Source of the DNA: Litorihabitans aurantiacus
GTDB taxonomy: Bacteria > Actinomycetota > Actinomycetes > Actinomycetales > Beutenbergiaceae
Assembly: GCF_030161595.1 (NCBI RefSeq)
Contig: NZ_BSUM01000001.1
Span: 2,852,001-2,916,000, forward strand
Direction of reading: 5' to 3'
DNA: 64,000 nucleotides
This document shows, piece by piece, positions 52,904 through 61,816 of the stretch. Both the position numbers and the translations under genes were made by a program. The notes beneath the pieces were generated by a model. It was given only the letters and a program-made list of their open reading frames with translations. It made no database searches and was not told the DNA's origin. Numbering within the stretch: the stretch's first letter is position 1; every line of letters starts with the position of its first letter.

Positions 52904-53822
52904 CTGCTCGTGGACTACATCGACAGCCACAAGCAGGAGTTCGCCAGTTGTGCCGATCTGCGCCGTGCTGCAGATCGCTGCGAGCACCTACTACGCCCAC
53001 CGGTCCCGACCACCCTCGGCCAGGTCGGTCACCGACGCGTCCCGATTAGAGGTGATCCGCAAGGTCCATGCCGAGAACTACGGGGTCTACGGGGCGCGCA
53101 AGGTTCACGCCGCGATGCTCCGCCGGGGCGTCCCCGTGGCGCGCTGCACGGTCGAGCGGCTGATGAGAGGCGACGGCCTGCGCGGGATCACGCGAGCGAA
53201 GGGCGCCCGGACCACGATCCCCGGTCGCGGGCCGGACACACGACCGGACATGGTGGAGCACAACTTCACCGCGACTGCTCCTGATCGGCTCTGGGTCGCT
53301 GACATCACCTACGTGCGCACATTCTCCGGCTGGGTCTACGCCGCGTTCGTCACCGATGTCTTCTCCCGCCGCGTCGTGGGCTGGCAGCTGTCCACGAGCC
53401 TGCGCACCGATCTGGCCCTGGACGCTCTGGAGATGGGGATCTGGACCCGCCAGCGCGCCGGCCACGACGTGAGCGGTCTGACGCACTACTCCGACAAAGG
53501 AGTCCAGTACCTCGCGGTGCGCTACACCCAGCGGCTCGCCGAGGCCGGAGCAGTGGCCTCGGTCGGATCCACCGGTGACTCCTACGACAACGCGCTGGCC
53601 GAGGCGTTCAACTCGCTGTTCAAAGCCGAGCTCGCCCGTAACCGCGGACCCTGGCGCAGCATCGACGACCTCGAGATCGCCACCGCCGAGTACATCGACT
53701 GGTTCAACCACCGACGCCTGCACGGCGAGATCGGACTCATCCCACCCGCCGAACACGAGACCAACCACTACCGTCACAACCACGCGTCCACACCCGTCGA
53801 CGCATCACTTCACAGCCGCTAA
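52904..53822 (+). pseudogene. IS3 transposase orfB with frameshift near the start
   Basis: The N-terminus LLVDYIDSHKQEF is in one frame, and the rest from VVPICAVLQIAASTYYA in another; an indel sits at about 52943-52949. From there 290 residues are continuous. The DDE catalytic residues are all present: Asp in LWVADITYVRT, Asp in HYSDKGVQY and Glu in LAEAFNSLFKAEL. The HTH_21 region SRPPSARSVTDASRLEVIRK is intact. If the break is real the copy cannot make a normal orfB; if it is a sequence error the IS could be active. Confidence 0.8.
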
Positions 53823-53842
53823 CAAACCCGGGGCGAGACACT

Positions 53843-54010
53843 CCAACCGCTCGAGCTCGGCCAGGCAGGCGCGGGCGATCAAGTCCGACAGGCCCCGCAC
53901 CCCCGTCTGCGCCTGGGTGTTGAGCAGGGCCGCGCGCATCCGGGCGGCGTCCTCGTTCGGGCTGATAGAAGCTGACTCTCTCGCGTGCAGCTGCGACGGT
54001 CGTGCCGGCG
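53843..54010 (-). pseudogene. ParB-family partition protein, C-terminal fragment
   Basis: On the minus strand the segments ARERVSFYQP and NEDAARMRAALLNTQAQTGV, then RGLSDLIARACLAELERLE, match the C-terminal region of ParB-like centromere-binding proteins (ParB_C family) of actinobacterial plasmids. A one-base shift separates the first two parts. The frame runs directly into the IS end at 53840 after the codon for Glu, so the IS cut the gene. No ParA or intact ParB is nearby. The upstream limit is uncertain. Confidence 0.6.
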
Positions 54011-54082
54011 GCCCACGCGGGATCGGGCCGGCGCGGCTCGACGGCGTGGCAGGCGACGCACGACGAAACTGACCACCCGCTG

Positions 54083-54101
54083 GCTTCGAGTGCGCTCGAG
54101 C
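54083..54101. promoter_or_regulatory. MerR operator copy 1 (own promoter)
   Basis: The bases TTCGAGTGCGCTCGAG occur 18 bp before the GTG of the MerR gene. The reverse complement CTCGAGCGCACTCGAA is found unchanged in the downstream reductase promoter at 54493-54508. Two identical 16-bp sites around a MerR gene suggest autoregulation and control of its target. Confidence 0.65.
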
Positions 54102-54118
54102 ACCGCACACTGGGAGCT

Positions 54119-54490
54119 GTGACCTACTCGATCGCCGAGGTGGCGGACCGGACCGCACTGACGACGCACACGCTGCGCTACTACGAGCGCGACGACCTGC
54201 TGCTGCAGCCGGTGTCACGCGACGGGGCCGGCCGTCGCCGCTACGACGACGAGGACGTGCGCTGGATCGTCATGCTGACCCGCCTGCGCTCGACCGGGAT
54301 GCCGATCCGCGAGGTCCGCCGGTACGCCGAGCTCGTCCGGAACGGCCCGGGCAACGAGGACGAGCGCCTCGAGATCCTGCGGGGACATCGGCGCGACGTG
54401 CTTGCCCAGCTGGCCGCGGTGACCGCCCACCTCGGCGCGATCGAGGGCAAGATCGCGCTCTACGAGGACGCCCTCGCTCGGGGGTCTTGA
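54119..54490 (+). CDS. MerR family transcriptional regulator
   Basis: The 123-residue regulator has the N-terminal winged helix [26 protein letters not shown] and wing [16 protein letters not shown], then a dimerisation coiled coil [19 protein letters not shown]. It lacks the cysteines of metal or redox MerR sensors. GTG 54119 follows GGGAGC. It likely controls the aldo/keto reductase that begins 34 bp after its stop, through the operator at 54490-54510. Confidence 0.92.
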   Translation: MTYSIAEVADRTALTTHTLRYYERDDLLLQPVSRDGAGRRRYDDEDVRWIVMLTRLRSTGMPIREVRRYAELVRNGPGNEDERLEILRGHRRDVLAQLAAVTAHLGAIEGKIALYEDALARGS

Positions 54491-54517
54491 CCTCGAGCGC
54501 ACTCGAAGGTCTTGGAT
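54487..54517 (+). promoter_or_regulatory. MerR-type promoter with 19-bp spacer before the aldo/keto reductase
   Basis: A -35 box TTGACC (54487-54492) and a -10 box TTGGAT (54512-54517) are separated by 19 bp. The spacer is a near-palindrome, ACCTCGAGCGCACTCGAAGGT at 54490-54510 (20 of its bases shown as ACCTCGAGCGCACTCGAAGG). A 19-bp spacer twisted back by MerR proteins is the known mechanism of this family. Confidence 0.75.
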
Positions 54518-54524
54518 CGAGGAC

Positions 54525-55562
<1,038 letters not shown>

Positions 55563-55623
55563 GCCGGGCCCACGCTCGGGCTGGTCGCCGGCGCCCACCG
55601 ACCCAGCCACCTACCCTGACCAC

Positions 55624-56244
55624 GTGCCCCTCACCACCACCCCCGCCGGCCTCGTCGTCCTGCCCGGGGCCGGGGGCGACCGCGACCAGCCCGCCCTCGT
55701 CGCGATCGAGCGCGACCTCGCGCAGGCAGCCCCGAACCTTCGGGTCGTCCGGGCCCACTTCGCGAACCGGGACGCCGGGAAGAAGGGGCCGGAGCGGCCC
55801 GCCGTCGCCGTCGCGCACGTCGCCGCCCTGGTGAGCGAGCTCGCGCGCGAGCTTGACGTGCCGACGTCGCGCATCGCCGTCGGCGGCCGATCCTTCGGTG
55901 GGCGGATGGCGTCGATGGCGGTCGCGGACGGCCTCGCCGTCGCCGGCCTGCTCCTGCTCTCCTACCCGCTGCACCCGCCCGGACGGCCCGAGAACCTGCG
56001 CACCGACCACCTGGGCGCGATCACCGCACCGACCCTGGCCGTCACCGGCGAGCGCGATCCGTTCGGGACGCCCACCGAGATGCGCGAGCACCTCGCCGCG
56101 ATCACGGGCCCGACCGAGATCGTCCTGGTCCCGGGCAACCACTCCCCCGCGCTCGGTCCGGTGCTCGCCGCCGTGCGCGCGTGGGTAGGCGCCTCAGCTC
56201 AGTGGCCGCGGCTCCCGGCGGGAGAAAGTAAAGTTGCGCGCTAG
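55624..56244 (+). CDS. Alpha/beta hydrolase (KANL3/Tex30-like), 3' end altered by an insertion
   Basis: The visible protein of 206 residues has the hydrolase elbow GGRSFGGRMAS near residue 90, a GERDPFGTP acid region near 145 and GNHSPALG with the catalytic His near 180. This is the dienelactone-hydrolase-like KANL3/Tex30 group. The natural end is probably the second copy of a 31-bp repeat, where WVGA is followed at once by TGA (56852-56856). In this genome a 660-bp insertion lies between the two copies, and translation runs on through a short foreign tail to 56244. The catalytic core is not affected. Confidence 0.8.
   Translation: MPLTTTPAGLVVLPGAGGDRDQPALVAIERDLAQAAPNLRVVRAHFANRDAGKKGPERPAVAVAHVAALVSELARELDVPTSRIAVGGRSFGGRMASMAVADGLAVAGLLLLSYPLHPPGRPENLRTDHLGAITAPTLAVTGERDPFGTPTEMREHLAAITGPTEIVLVPGNHSPALGPVLAAVRAWVGASAQWPRLPAGESKVAR
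56164..56194. repeat. 31-bp direct repeat, left copy (boundary of insertion)
   Basis: The repeat begins CTCGCCGCCGTGCGCGCGTG and ends GTAGGCGCCT. It lies at the 3' end of the hydrolase gene. An exact second copy is at 56824-56854, and the two bound the inserted segment. Confidence 0.9.
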
Positions 56245-56275
56245 TTGCAGAAATCGCCGATCGAACTCACGCACT

Positions 56276-56746
56276 TCACCGTGATTTCATCATGCCAGGA
56301 TGGCAGCTGAGCACGTATTTCTCGTTCGGAGCCGAACCCAAGATCGGGGGCGCCAACTCCAATCTGGAAACCGAGCCTTGTGAGATCGAGAAGAAGTTCG
56401 CGCGGAGACGTAGGGATGCGCCGCCGAGGACGAAGGCGTGCACCTCCCAGACGTCAGATGGCCGTGACGTCGTCCAACTCTCCATGGCTCGCCAGTGACG
56501 CCCGCGGCGAGGCACCGATTCATAGTGGAAGTGTTCCAGGCCGCGCGCCTCGAGGACGGCCACTTGGCCCTTGAGCGGCCACTCGGCGTTTCGTAGATCG
56601 AGCAGGATCGACGCATTTTCCCATACGGGATCATATCGGCACGAGACGACTAGCGCTCCCTCGAGGGCGTCTTTTGTCCGCCAGATATCAATTGGATCCG
56701 GAGGGAGCAGCGCGGCGCCGTCGTGGTAGACATCCTCGATCTTCAT
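56276..56746 (-). CDS. Hypothetical protein, 156 aa, in the inserted cassette
   Basis: The protein has no recognised family. It begins MKIEDVYHDGAALLPPDPID, has a tryptophan- and aromatic-rich middle (DIWRTKDALEGALVVSCRYD, YESVPRRGRHWRAMESW) and ends in NEKYVLSCHPGMMKSR. There is no signal peptide or span. Codon use is clearly lower in GC than the rest of the window (AT-ending codons are frequent), which supports recent transfer. Size and solubility would suit an immunity or small defence protein, but nothing in the sequence shows this. Confidence 0.65.
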   Translation of the reverse strand: MKIEDVYHDGAALLPPDPIDIWRTKDALEGALVVSCRYDPVWENASILLDLRNAEWPLKGQVAVLEARGLEHFHYESVPRRGRHWRAMESWTTSRPSDVWEVHAFVLGGASLRLRANFFSISQGSVSRLELAPPILGSAPNEKYVLSCHPGMMKSR

Positions 56747-56823
56747 GATCTGACCCTAACGTCGCAGTCGAGCCTGGCCAGGTTGGGTTGAGACGCTCTT
56801 TCGGCGAGACCGTACGCGGAGAC

Positions 56824-56854
56824 CTCGCCGCCGTGCGCGCGTGGGTAGGCGCCT
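56824..56854. repeat. 31-bp direct repeat, right copy
   Basis: This is an exact copy of 56164-56194. Here the next bases TGA form the likely original stop codon of the hydrolase. The flanking bases on both sides of the repeat differ from those of the left copy. Confidence 0.9.
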
Positions 56855-56870
56855 GACCCCACCGAACGGG

Positions 56871-57578
56871 TCAGCGCGCCCCGAAGATCGCCGTCCCGAC
56901 GCGCACCGTCGTCGCACCCTCCTCGATCGCGACCTCGAGGTCGCCCGACATCCCCATCGACAGCTCGTCCATGCCGACGCCGTCGATCCCCGCCTCGCGC
57001 ACCCGCGCGGCGGCCGCGGCGAGCTCGCGGAAGCAGCGGCGCGCCTCGGCGTCGTCCCCGCCGCGCGTCGCGATCGTCATGAGGCCGCGCACGTGCAGGC
57101 GGTCGTAGCCGGCCGCCGCCCGCACGAGCGACTCCGCGTCGGCCGGCGCGACGCCGGACTTGGCAGCCTCGCCCGACGTGTTCACCTGGACCAGGACCTC
57201 CAGCATCCGGTCCGCGGCGTCCAGCCGGCGCTGCAGCGTCTCGGCCAGCGCCGGGCGGTCCAGCGAGTGAAGCTCGTGGGCGTGCGCGGCGACGTCGCGC
57301 GCCTTGTTCGTCTGCAGCGGCCCGAGGAACGCCCAGCGCGGCGCCAGATCCGCCAGGTCCGCCGCCTTGGCGGTCAGCTCCTGCGCGCGCGACTCCCCCA
57401 GCGCCTCGCACCCGGCCTCGACCGCCAGGCGCACGACGTCGGCCGGCACCGTCTTGCTCACGGCCAGCAGCCGGACCTCGGCCGGGTCCCGCCCCGCAGT
57501 GCGCGCCGCGGCGTCGATCCGCGCGCGCACCGCCGCGAGGCGTGAGCGCAGGCCCTCGGCCAGGTCCGATCCGTCCAC
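56871..57578 (-). CDS. yggS: YggS-family PLP-binding protein
   Basis: The 235-residue protein is a fold-type III PLP barrel like alanine racemase N-terminal domains. The PLP-binding lysine is in VRLLAVSKTVPAD near residue 42; GESRAQELTAK and WAFLGPLQTNK are typical of the family, and SMGMSGDLEVAIEEG and VRVGTAIFG bind phosphate near the end. It keeps PLP homeostasis. In many actinobacteria it lies by ftsZ, but here it is alone and divergent from the metal-transport genes. Confidence 0.92.
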   Translation of the reverse strand: MDGSDLAEGLRSRLAAVRARIDAAARTAGRDPAEVRLLAVSKTVPADVVRLAVEAGCEALGESRAQELTAKAADLADLAPRWAFLGPLQTNKARDVAAHAHELHSLDRPALAETLQRRLDAADRMLEVLVQVNTSGEAAKSGVAPADAESLVRAAAGYDRLHVRGLMTIATRGGDDAEARRCFRELAAAAARVREAGIDGVGMDELSMGMSGDLEVAIEEGATTVRVGTAIFGAR

Positions 57579-57729
57579 GCCACCAGCCTGTCACGGTCGG
57601 CCGGCGTCGCCCTCGTCCCGTAGAGTTCGGATGGCCAAACTTTTTGTGTGGGAGAGCCGGAGGCGAGCGGTGGGACGAGCGGGACGCAGCACGGCCGAGG
57701 GTGCGCACGAGCGGCGGCGAGCCCCGCGG

Positions 57730-58668
57730 ATGGTGCGGCGCGCGGCGGCCGCGATCGCCACGGGGGCCGCGCTCGCCGTCGCCCTCACCGCCTGTGCGAC
57801 CGGGGGCGCGCCCGAGGAGGCCGGGACGAGCCCCGACGACGGCCGCCCCCGCGTGCTCACCACCTTCACCGTGCTCGCCGACATCGTGGGCAACGTGGCG
57901 GGCGAGCACGTCGTCGTGGAGTCCCTGACCCGCGTGGGCGCGGAGATCCACGGCTACGAGCCCACGCCGCAGGACGTCGCCCGCGCCTCGCGTGCCGACA
58001 TCGTGCTGGACAACGGCCTCGGGCTCGAGGCGTGGTTCGCCGCGTTCACCGCCGACTCCGGCGCCCCGCACGTCACGCTCACCGACGATGTCGAGACCAT
58101 CCCGATCGGCGCCGGCAGCGAGTACACGGGCGCCGCCAACCCGCACGCGTGGATGTCGCCGAGCAACGTGCGCCACTACCTCGACGCGACCGTCGCCGCG
58201 CTCAGCGACCTCGCACCCGAGCACGCCGACGACTTCGCCGCCAACGCCGACGCCTACGCCGCGCAGGTCGAGCAGGTCCGCGCCGAGCTCGTCACCGCGA
58301 TCGCCGAGGTCCCCGCCGACCAGCGCGTGCTCGTCACCTGCGAGGGCGCCTTCTCCTACCTCGCCGCCGACGTCGGGCTCGAGGAGGTCTACCTGTGGCC
58401 CGTCAACGCCGAGCAGCAGTCCACGCCGCGCCAGGTCGCCGCCGTCATCGACCAGGTCCGCGAGCGCGACGTGCCCGCGGTCTTCTGCGAGTCCACCGTG
58501 TCGGCCGCCGGCATGGAGCAGGTCGCGGCCGAGACGGGCGCGGCCTTCGCCGGCACGCTCTACGTCGACTCGCTCTCCGAGCCCGACGGGCCCGTGCCCA
58601 CCTACCTCGACCTCCTGCGCCACGACGCGCGCACCATCGCCGACGGGCTCACGGGGGCGACGTCGTGA
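57730..58668 (+). CDS. Metal ABC importer substrate-binding lipoprotein (Mn/Zn)
   Basis: From ATG 57730 the 312-residue lipoprotein has a signal segment AAAIATGAALAVALTACAT with the lipobox Cys near residue 20. The cluster A-I binding fold has metal ligands His in IHGYEPTPQD, His in NPHAWMSPSN, Glu in TCEGAFSYL and Asp in YVDSLS. His, His, Glu, Asp favour manganese or broad Mn/Zn binding over zinc-only proteins, which have a third His. The frame continues upstream to 57631 (ATG, just after TAGAGT), so an earlier start is possible. Confidence 0.85.
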   Translation: MVRRAAAAIATGAALAVALTACATGGAPEEAGTSPDDGRPRVLTTFTVLADIVGNVAGEHVVVESLTRVGAEIHGYEPTPQDVARASRADIVLDNGLGLEAWFAAFTADSGAPHVTLTDDVETIPIGAGSEYTGAANPHAWMSPSNVRHYLDATVAALSDLAPEHADDFAANADAYAAQVEQVRAELVTAIAEVPADQRVLVTCEGAFSYLAADVGLEEVYLWPVNAEQQSTPRQVAAVIDQVRERDVPAVFCESTVSAAGMEQVAAETGAAFAGTLYVDSLSEPDGPVPTYLDLLRHDARTIADGLTGATS

Positions 58669-58689
58669 GCGGGGGCCGGCGGCGTCGAG

Positions 58690-59400
58690 ATGCGCGGGGT
58701 GACGGTCCGCTACGGCGACGTCGTCGCCCTCGACCGCGCCGACCTCACCGCACCTGCCGGCCGGGTCTGCGCGCTCATCGGCACCAACGGTTCCGGCAAG
58801 TCCAGCCTCCTCAAGGCCGCGCTCGGCCTGGTCCGGCCCGGCGGCGGCACGGTGACCGTGGCCGGCACCACCCCGCGCGAAACCCGACGGCGTGCCCGCG
58901 TCTCGTCCGTGCCCCAGGCCGAGCAGGTGGACGTGACGTTCCCGCTCGACGTGCGCGCCGTCGTCGGGCAGGGGCGCTACGGCCACCTCGGGCCCACGCG
59001 CCGGCTGCGGCCCGCCGACCACGAGGCCGTCGAGAACGCCCTCGCGCGCGTCGGCCTCACCGCCCTCGCCGACCGCACCATCGCGGCGCTCTCGGGCGGG
59101 CAGCGCAAGCGCGCGTTCGTCGCGCGCGCGCTCGCGCAGGAGGCCGACGTGCTGCTGCTCGACGAGCCGTTCGCCGGGGTCGACCGGCCCTCGCAGGACA
59201 CCATCACCGCGCTGCTGCGCGAGCTGGCCGACGGCGGTGCGTGCGTCGTCGTCGCCACCCACGACCTCGCGGGGCTGGGTGCGCTCGCCGACACGGCGGC
59301 ACTGCTGGCCGGGGGACGCGTCGTCGTGCACGACACCCCCGAGGTGGTGCTGCGGCCCGAGAATCTCGTGCGGGCGTTCGGGCTCGGGGGCGAGCGATGA
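58690..59400 (+). CDS. Metal ABC importer ATP-binding protein
   Basis: The 236-residue ATPase has Walker A GTNGSGKSSLL near residue 32, signature LSGGQRKRAFVARALA near 137, Walker B VLLLDEPFAGVD and the switch His in ATHDLAGLG. The ATG at 58690 is the first in-frame start. A better start, GTG 58665 overlapping the previous stop as GTGA, would be in frame if one of the five G at 58670-58674 were removed. Confidence 0.9.
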   Translation: MRGVTVRYGDVVALDRADLTAPAGRVCALIGTNGSGKSSLLKAALGLVRPGGGTVTVAGTTPRETRRRARVSSVPQAEQVDVTFPLDVRAVVGQGRYGHLGPTRRLRPADHEAVENALARVGLTALADRTIAALSGGQRKRAFVARALAQEADVLLLDEPFAGVDRPSQDTITALLRELADGGACVVVATHDLAGLGALADTAALLAGGRVVVHDTPEVVLRPENLVRAFGLGGER

Positions 59401-60287
59401 CCGGGCTCTCGCCGACCGAGCTGCTGGAGCCGCTGCAGTACGCGTTCATGCAGCGCGCGCTGCTCGTGGCCGTGCTGGCGGCGCTCGTATGCGGGCTGCT
59501 CTCGTGCTGGCTCGTGCTCATGGGGTGGTCGCTCATGGGCGACGCCGTCTCGCACGCGGTGCTGCCCGGCGTCGTGCTCGCCTACGTGGTCGGGGCGCCG
59601 TTCGCGCTCGGGGCGGTGATCTTCGGTGCCGGCGCCGTCGGGCTCATCGGGGTGGTGCGCGGGCGCGGGCGGATCCGGGATGACGCGGCGATCGGCGTCG
59701 TGTTCACGTCCCTGTTCGCGCTCGGGCTCGTGCTCGTGTCCGTGACGCCGAGCCAGGTGGACCTCGGGCACATCGTGTTCGGGAACCTGCTGGGGGTCTC
59801 CACGGCCGACGTGGTGCAGGTGCTCGTGGTGGCCGCCGTCGTGACCGCGGCGCTGCTGGTCAAGCGGCGCGACCTGACGCTGCTCGCCTTCGACCCGACC
59901 CACGCGCACGCGATCGGGCTCTCGCCGCGGCGGCTCGAGGTGCTCCTGCTGGGGGCGCTCGCGCTGACCAGCGTGGTGGCGCTGCAGGCGGTCGGGGTGG
60001 TGCTGGTGGTCGCGCTGCTCGTCATCCCCGGCGCGACGGCGCGGCTCCTGACCGAGCGCTTCGGGCGGATGCTCGTGATCGCGCCCGGCCTCGCCGTGGC
60101 GTGCGCGCTCGTGGGGGTGTGGTCGAGCTACCTGCTGGACACCGCGAGCGGGCCGTCGATCGTGGTGGCGCTGGGGATATGCTTCACGATGGCGTTCCTG
60201 GTGGCGCCGCGGCACGGGGTGGTGCCGCAGGCGTGGCGCCGGCGGCGGGACGGGCGGACACGACGCCCCGCCGCCGTGAGCGGCTGA
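59397..60287 (+). CDS. Metal ABC importer permease
   Basis: The 296-residue permease has eight or nine spans, with MGWSLMGDAVSHAVLPGVVLAY near residues 42-63 and LVIPGATARLLTERFGRML near 207-225, the motifs of the ABC-3 (ZnuB/MntB) family. The ATG at 59397 overlaps the ATPase stop. With the two upstream genes it completes a Mn/Zn importer operon. The C-terminal 25 residues are basic. No regulator is adjacent. Confidence 0.9.
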   Translation: MTGLSPTELLEPLQYAFMQRALLVAVLAALVCGLLSCWLVLMGWSLMGDAVSHAVLPGVVLAYVVGAPFALGAVIFGAGAVGLIGVVRGRGRIRDDAAIGVVFTSLFALGLVLVSVTPSQVDLGHIVFGNLLGVSTADVVQVLVVAAVVTAALLVKRRDLTLLAFDPTHAHAIGLSPRRLEVLLLGALALTSVVALQAVGVVLVVALLVIPGATARLLTERFGRMLVIAPGLAVACALVGVWSSYLLDTASGPSIVVALGICFTMAFLVAPRHGVVPQAWRRRRDGRTRRPAAVSG

Positions 60288-60296
60288 TCGCGGCGG

Positions 60297-61319
60297 TCAG
60301 AGGACCTGGGCGAAGCGCTCCAGCTGGGCGAGGCGGTCGTCGCCGACCGGGGTGAGGACGACGCAGGTCGCGCCCGCGTCGTGGCGTGCGGCGATCTTGG
60401 CGCGCACGGCCTCGGGGGTGCCCGCCAGGGTGAGCGCGTCGATCCACGCGGCCGGGGCCGCCGCGGCGAACGCGTCCGGCGACCCGGTGCTGGCGCGCAG
60501 CGCGGCAAGCTCCTCGGCGAAGTCCAGGTCGACCAGGTGCGGCGCCCAGTCCGGCTCCCCGACCACGGCCATCGCGGGGCGGACGTGCTCGAGGGCGCGC
60601 TCGCCGTCGTCGTCGATCGCGGCGACGTCGTAGGTGATGAGCTCGTGCGGACCCTCGGCGGCGATGTGGCGCAGCGCGGCGCGGACGTAGCTGGGCGGTG
60701 CGGGCTCGGCCAGGAGCGTGCCGTCGGCGATCCGGCCGGACAGCGCGAGCGAGCGCGGGCCGCGCACCCCGAGCAGTACGGGCGGGACGACGTCGGGGAG
60801 CTCGGTGAACTCCTCGTGCTCCAGCGTCACGTGGCGGCCCTGAGTGATGGGCCGGCCGCGCAGGACGGCGCGCACCGCCGTCGTCGTCTCCTCCAGGAGG
60901 GTGAGCGGACTGGCGGGCCACAGGCCGAGGCTGCGCATCCAGCCGGGCATGCCGTGGCCGAGGCCGGCGATCAGGCGGCCGGGGAAGAGCTGGCCCAGGG
61001 TGGCGATCTCCATCGCGGCGAAGGCGGGGTGGCGCGCGGCGGCGGGGGCGATGCCGATCCCGACGGCGATGCGCTCGGTCGCGGTCAGCGCGGCGGCGGC
61101 CTGGGCGATGCCGCCGCGGAAGCCGAGGTCCTCCACGACCCACAGCTCGTCGAAGCCGAGTTCGTCGGCGCGGCGGGCGAAGGGCAGGACGTCGGCGGGC
61201 GGGAGGTCGCGCGGGAGCATGACGCCGATGCGGCGGGTGGGGCGGGTGGAGGGCTGCGCCGTGGTGGGCGGGGCGGCCGGAGTGGGCGGGGCTGTGGTGG
61301 CGGGAGCGTCGTCGGTCAC
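60297..61319 (-). CDS. LLM-class (luciferase-like) flavin oxidoreductase
   Basis: The 340-residue TIM-barrel protein has RIGVMLPRDLPPADVLPFARRADELGFDELWVVED near residues 28-63 (in parts), IAVGIGIAPAAARHPAFAA, GRLIAGLGHGMPGWMRSLG and VLLGVRGPRSLALSGRIADG. These are typical of actinobacterial F420- or FMN-dependent luciferase-like monooxygenases. GTG 61319 is preferred over 61346, since it begins VTDDAPATT after a short leader. It converges on the metal importer with 9 bp between. Confidence 0.85.
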   Translation of the reverse strand: MTDDAPATTAPPTPAAPPTTAQPSTRPTRRIGVMLPRDLPPADVLPFARRADELGFDELWVVEDLGFRGGIAQAAAALTATERIAVGIGIAPAAARHPAFAAMEIATLGQLFPGRLIAGLGHGMPGWMRSLGLWPASPLTLLEETTTAVRAVLRGRPITQGRHVTLEHEEFTELPDVVPPVLLGVRGPRSLALSGRIADGTLLAEPAPPSYVRAALRHIAAEGPHELITYDVAAIDDDGERALEHVRPAMAVVGEPDWAPHLVDLDFAEELAALRASTGSPDAFAAAAPAAWIDALTLAGTPEAVRAKIAARHDAGATCVVLTPVGDDRLAQLERFAQVL

Positions 61320-61356
61320 CGTCCCATCCTGCCCGGCCGCCGCCACCGCGGCCGGC

Positions 61357-61763
61357 TTCGCTGCGCACAGACCGGGTCTTCACCGGCCCGGAAGGCCCGA
61401 TCTGTGCGCAGCGAACGGGTGGGGCGCGCGCCGGGAGGCCGGCAGGCGGGGCGGCGGCAGGCGGGGCGGCCGGCAGGCGGGGCGGCCGGCAGGCGGGGCG
61501 GCCGGCAGGCGGGGCGGCCGGCAGGCGGGGCGGCCGGCAGGCGGGGCGGCCGGCAGGCGGGGCGGCCGGCAGGCGGGGCAGGGGCGGCGGCAGGCGGGGC
61601 AGGGGCGGCGGCAGGCGGGGCGCCGCCGCGCGCCGCTTCGCTGCGCACAGACCGGGCCTTCACCGGCCCGGAAGGCCCGATCTGTGCGCAGCGAACGGGT
61701 GGGGCGCGCGCGGTGTGCAATTTCTGCTGCTTCAGGGGGCGTCAAGCAGCAGAAAGTGCGCAC
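61357..61763. repeat. Twin stem-loops flanking a 16-bp minisatellite, plus a third stem-loop
   Basis: Two nearly identical elements, 61357-61415 and 61637-61695, have perfect 15-bp outer arms TTCGCTGCGCACAGA and inner arms CGGGCCTTC/GAAGGCCCG. They share about 76 bp. Between them is a tandem array of a 16-bp unit CAGGCGGGGCGGCCGG, with 11 CAGGCGGGG cores from 61443 to 61619. A third stem-loop (61713-61763) has 20-bp arms with two mismatches around an 11-base loop. The 497-bp stretch has no gene; it lies 5' of the LLM gene and 3' of the glycosyltransferase, which it may terminate. Confidence 0.75.
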
Positions 61764-61816
61764 GGCGCGGCGGGCCGGGTGGCCGGTAGGCCGGCGGCGG
61801 GCCGCCGGCCGGGGCG

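Larger units (their letters stand above)
52539..53840 (+). mobile_element. IS3-family insertion sequence, 1302 bp
   Basis: The ends are 27-bp imperfect inverted repeats that begin TGTCTCGCCCCGGGT on the left (52539-52553) and end ACCCGGGGCGAGACA on the right (53826-53840). The first 15 bases match exactly, and about 4 of the next 12 differ. It encodes orfA and orfB of an IS3 transposase. The 3-bp flanks are GGC on the left and CTC on the right, so no target duplication is preserved. The copy seems degenerate, because both reading frames need an extra base or lose one. Confidence 0.9.
56195..56854. mobile_element. 660-bp inserted cassette bounded by 31-bp direct repeats
   Basis: The segment between the two 31-bp copies has lower GC than the surroundings and carries one minus-strand gene (56276-56746). 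The second copy ends exactly at the stop codon expected for the hydrolase, so removal of one repeat plus the segment would restore an uninterrupted gene end. This is the structure left by a site-specific integration into a gene 3' end, but no integrase gene or terminal inverted repeats are present. Confidence 0.65.

Noticed and set aside
56743..59331. An 862-codon minus-strand frame across yggS and the metal importer
   Set aside because: The plus-strand and minus-strand genes in this span have intact family motifs, while this frame has none and crosses several of them.
61438..61620. A possible CRISPR array in the tandem repeat between 61.4 and 61.6 kb
   Set aside because: The units are 16 bp without unique spacers, and no cas genes are near. 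It is a minisatellite.
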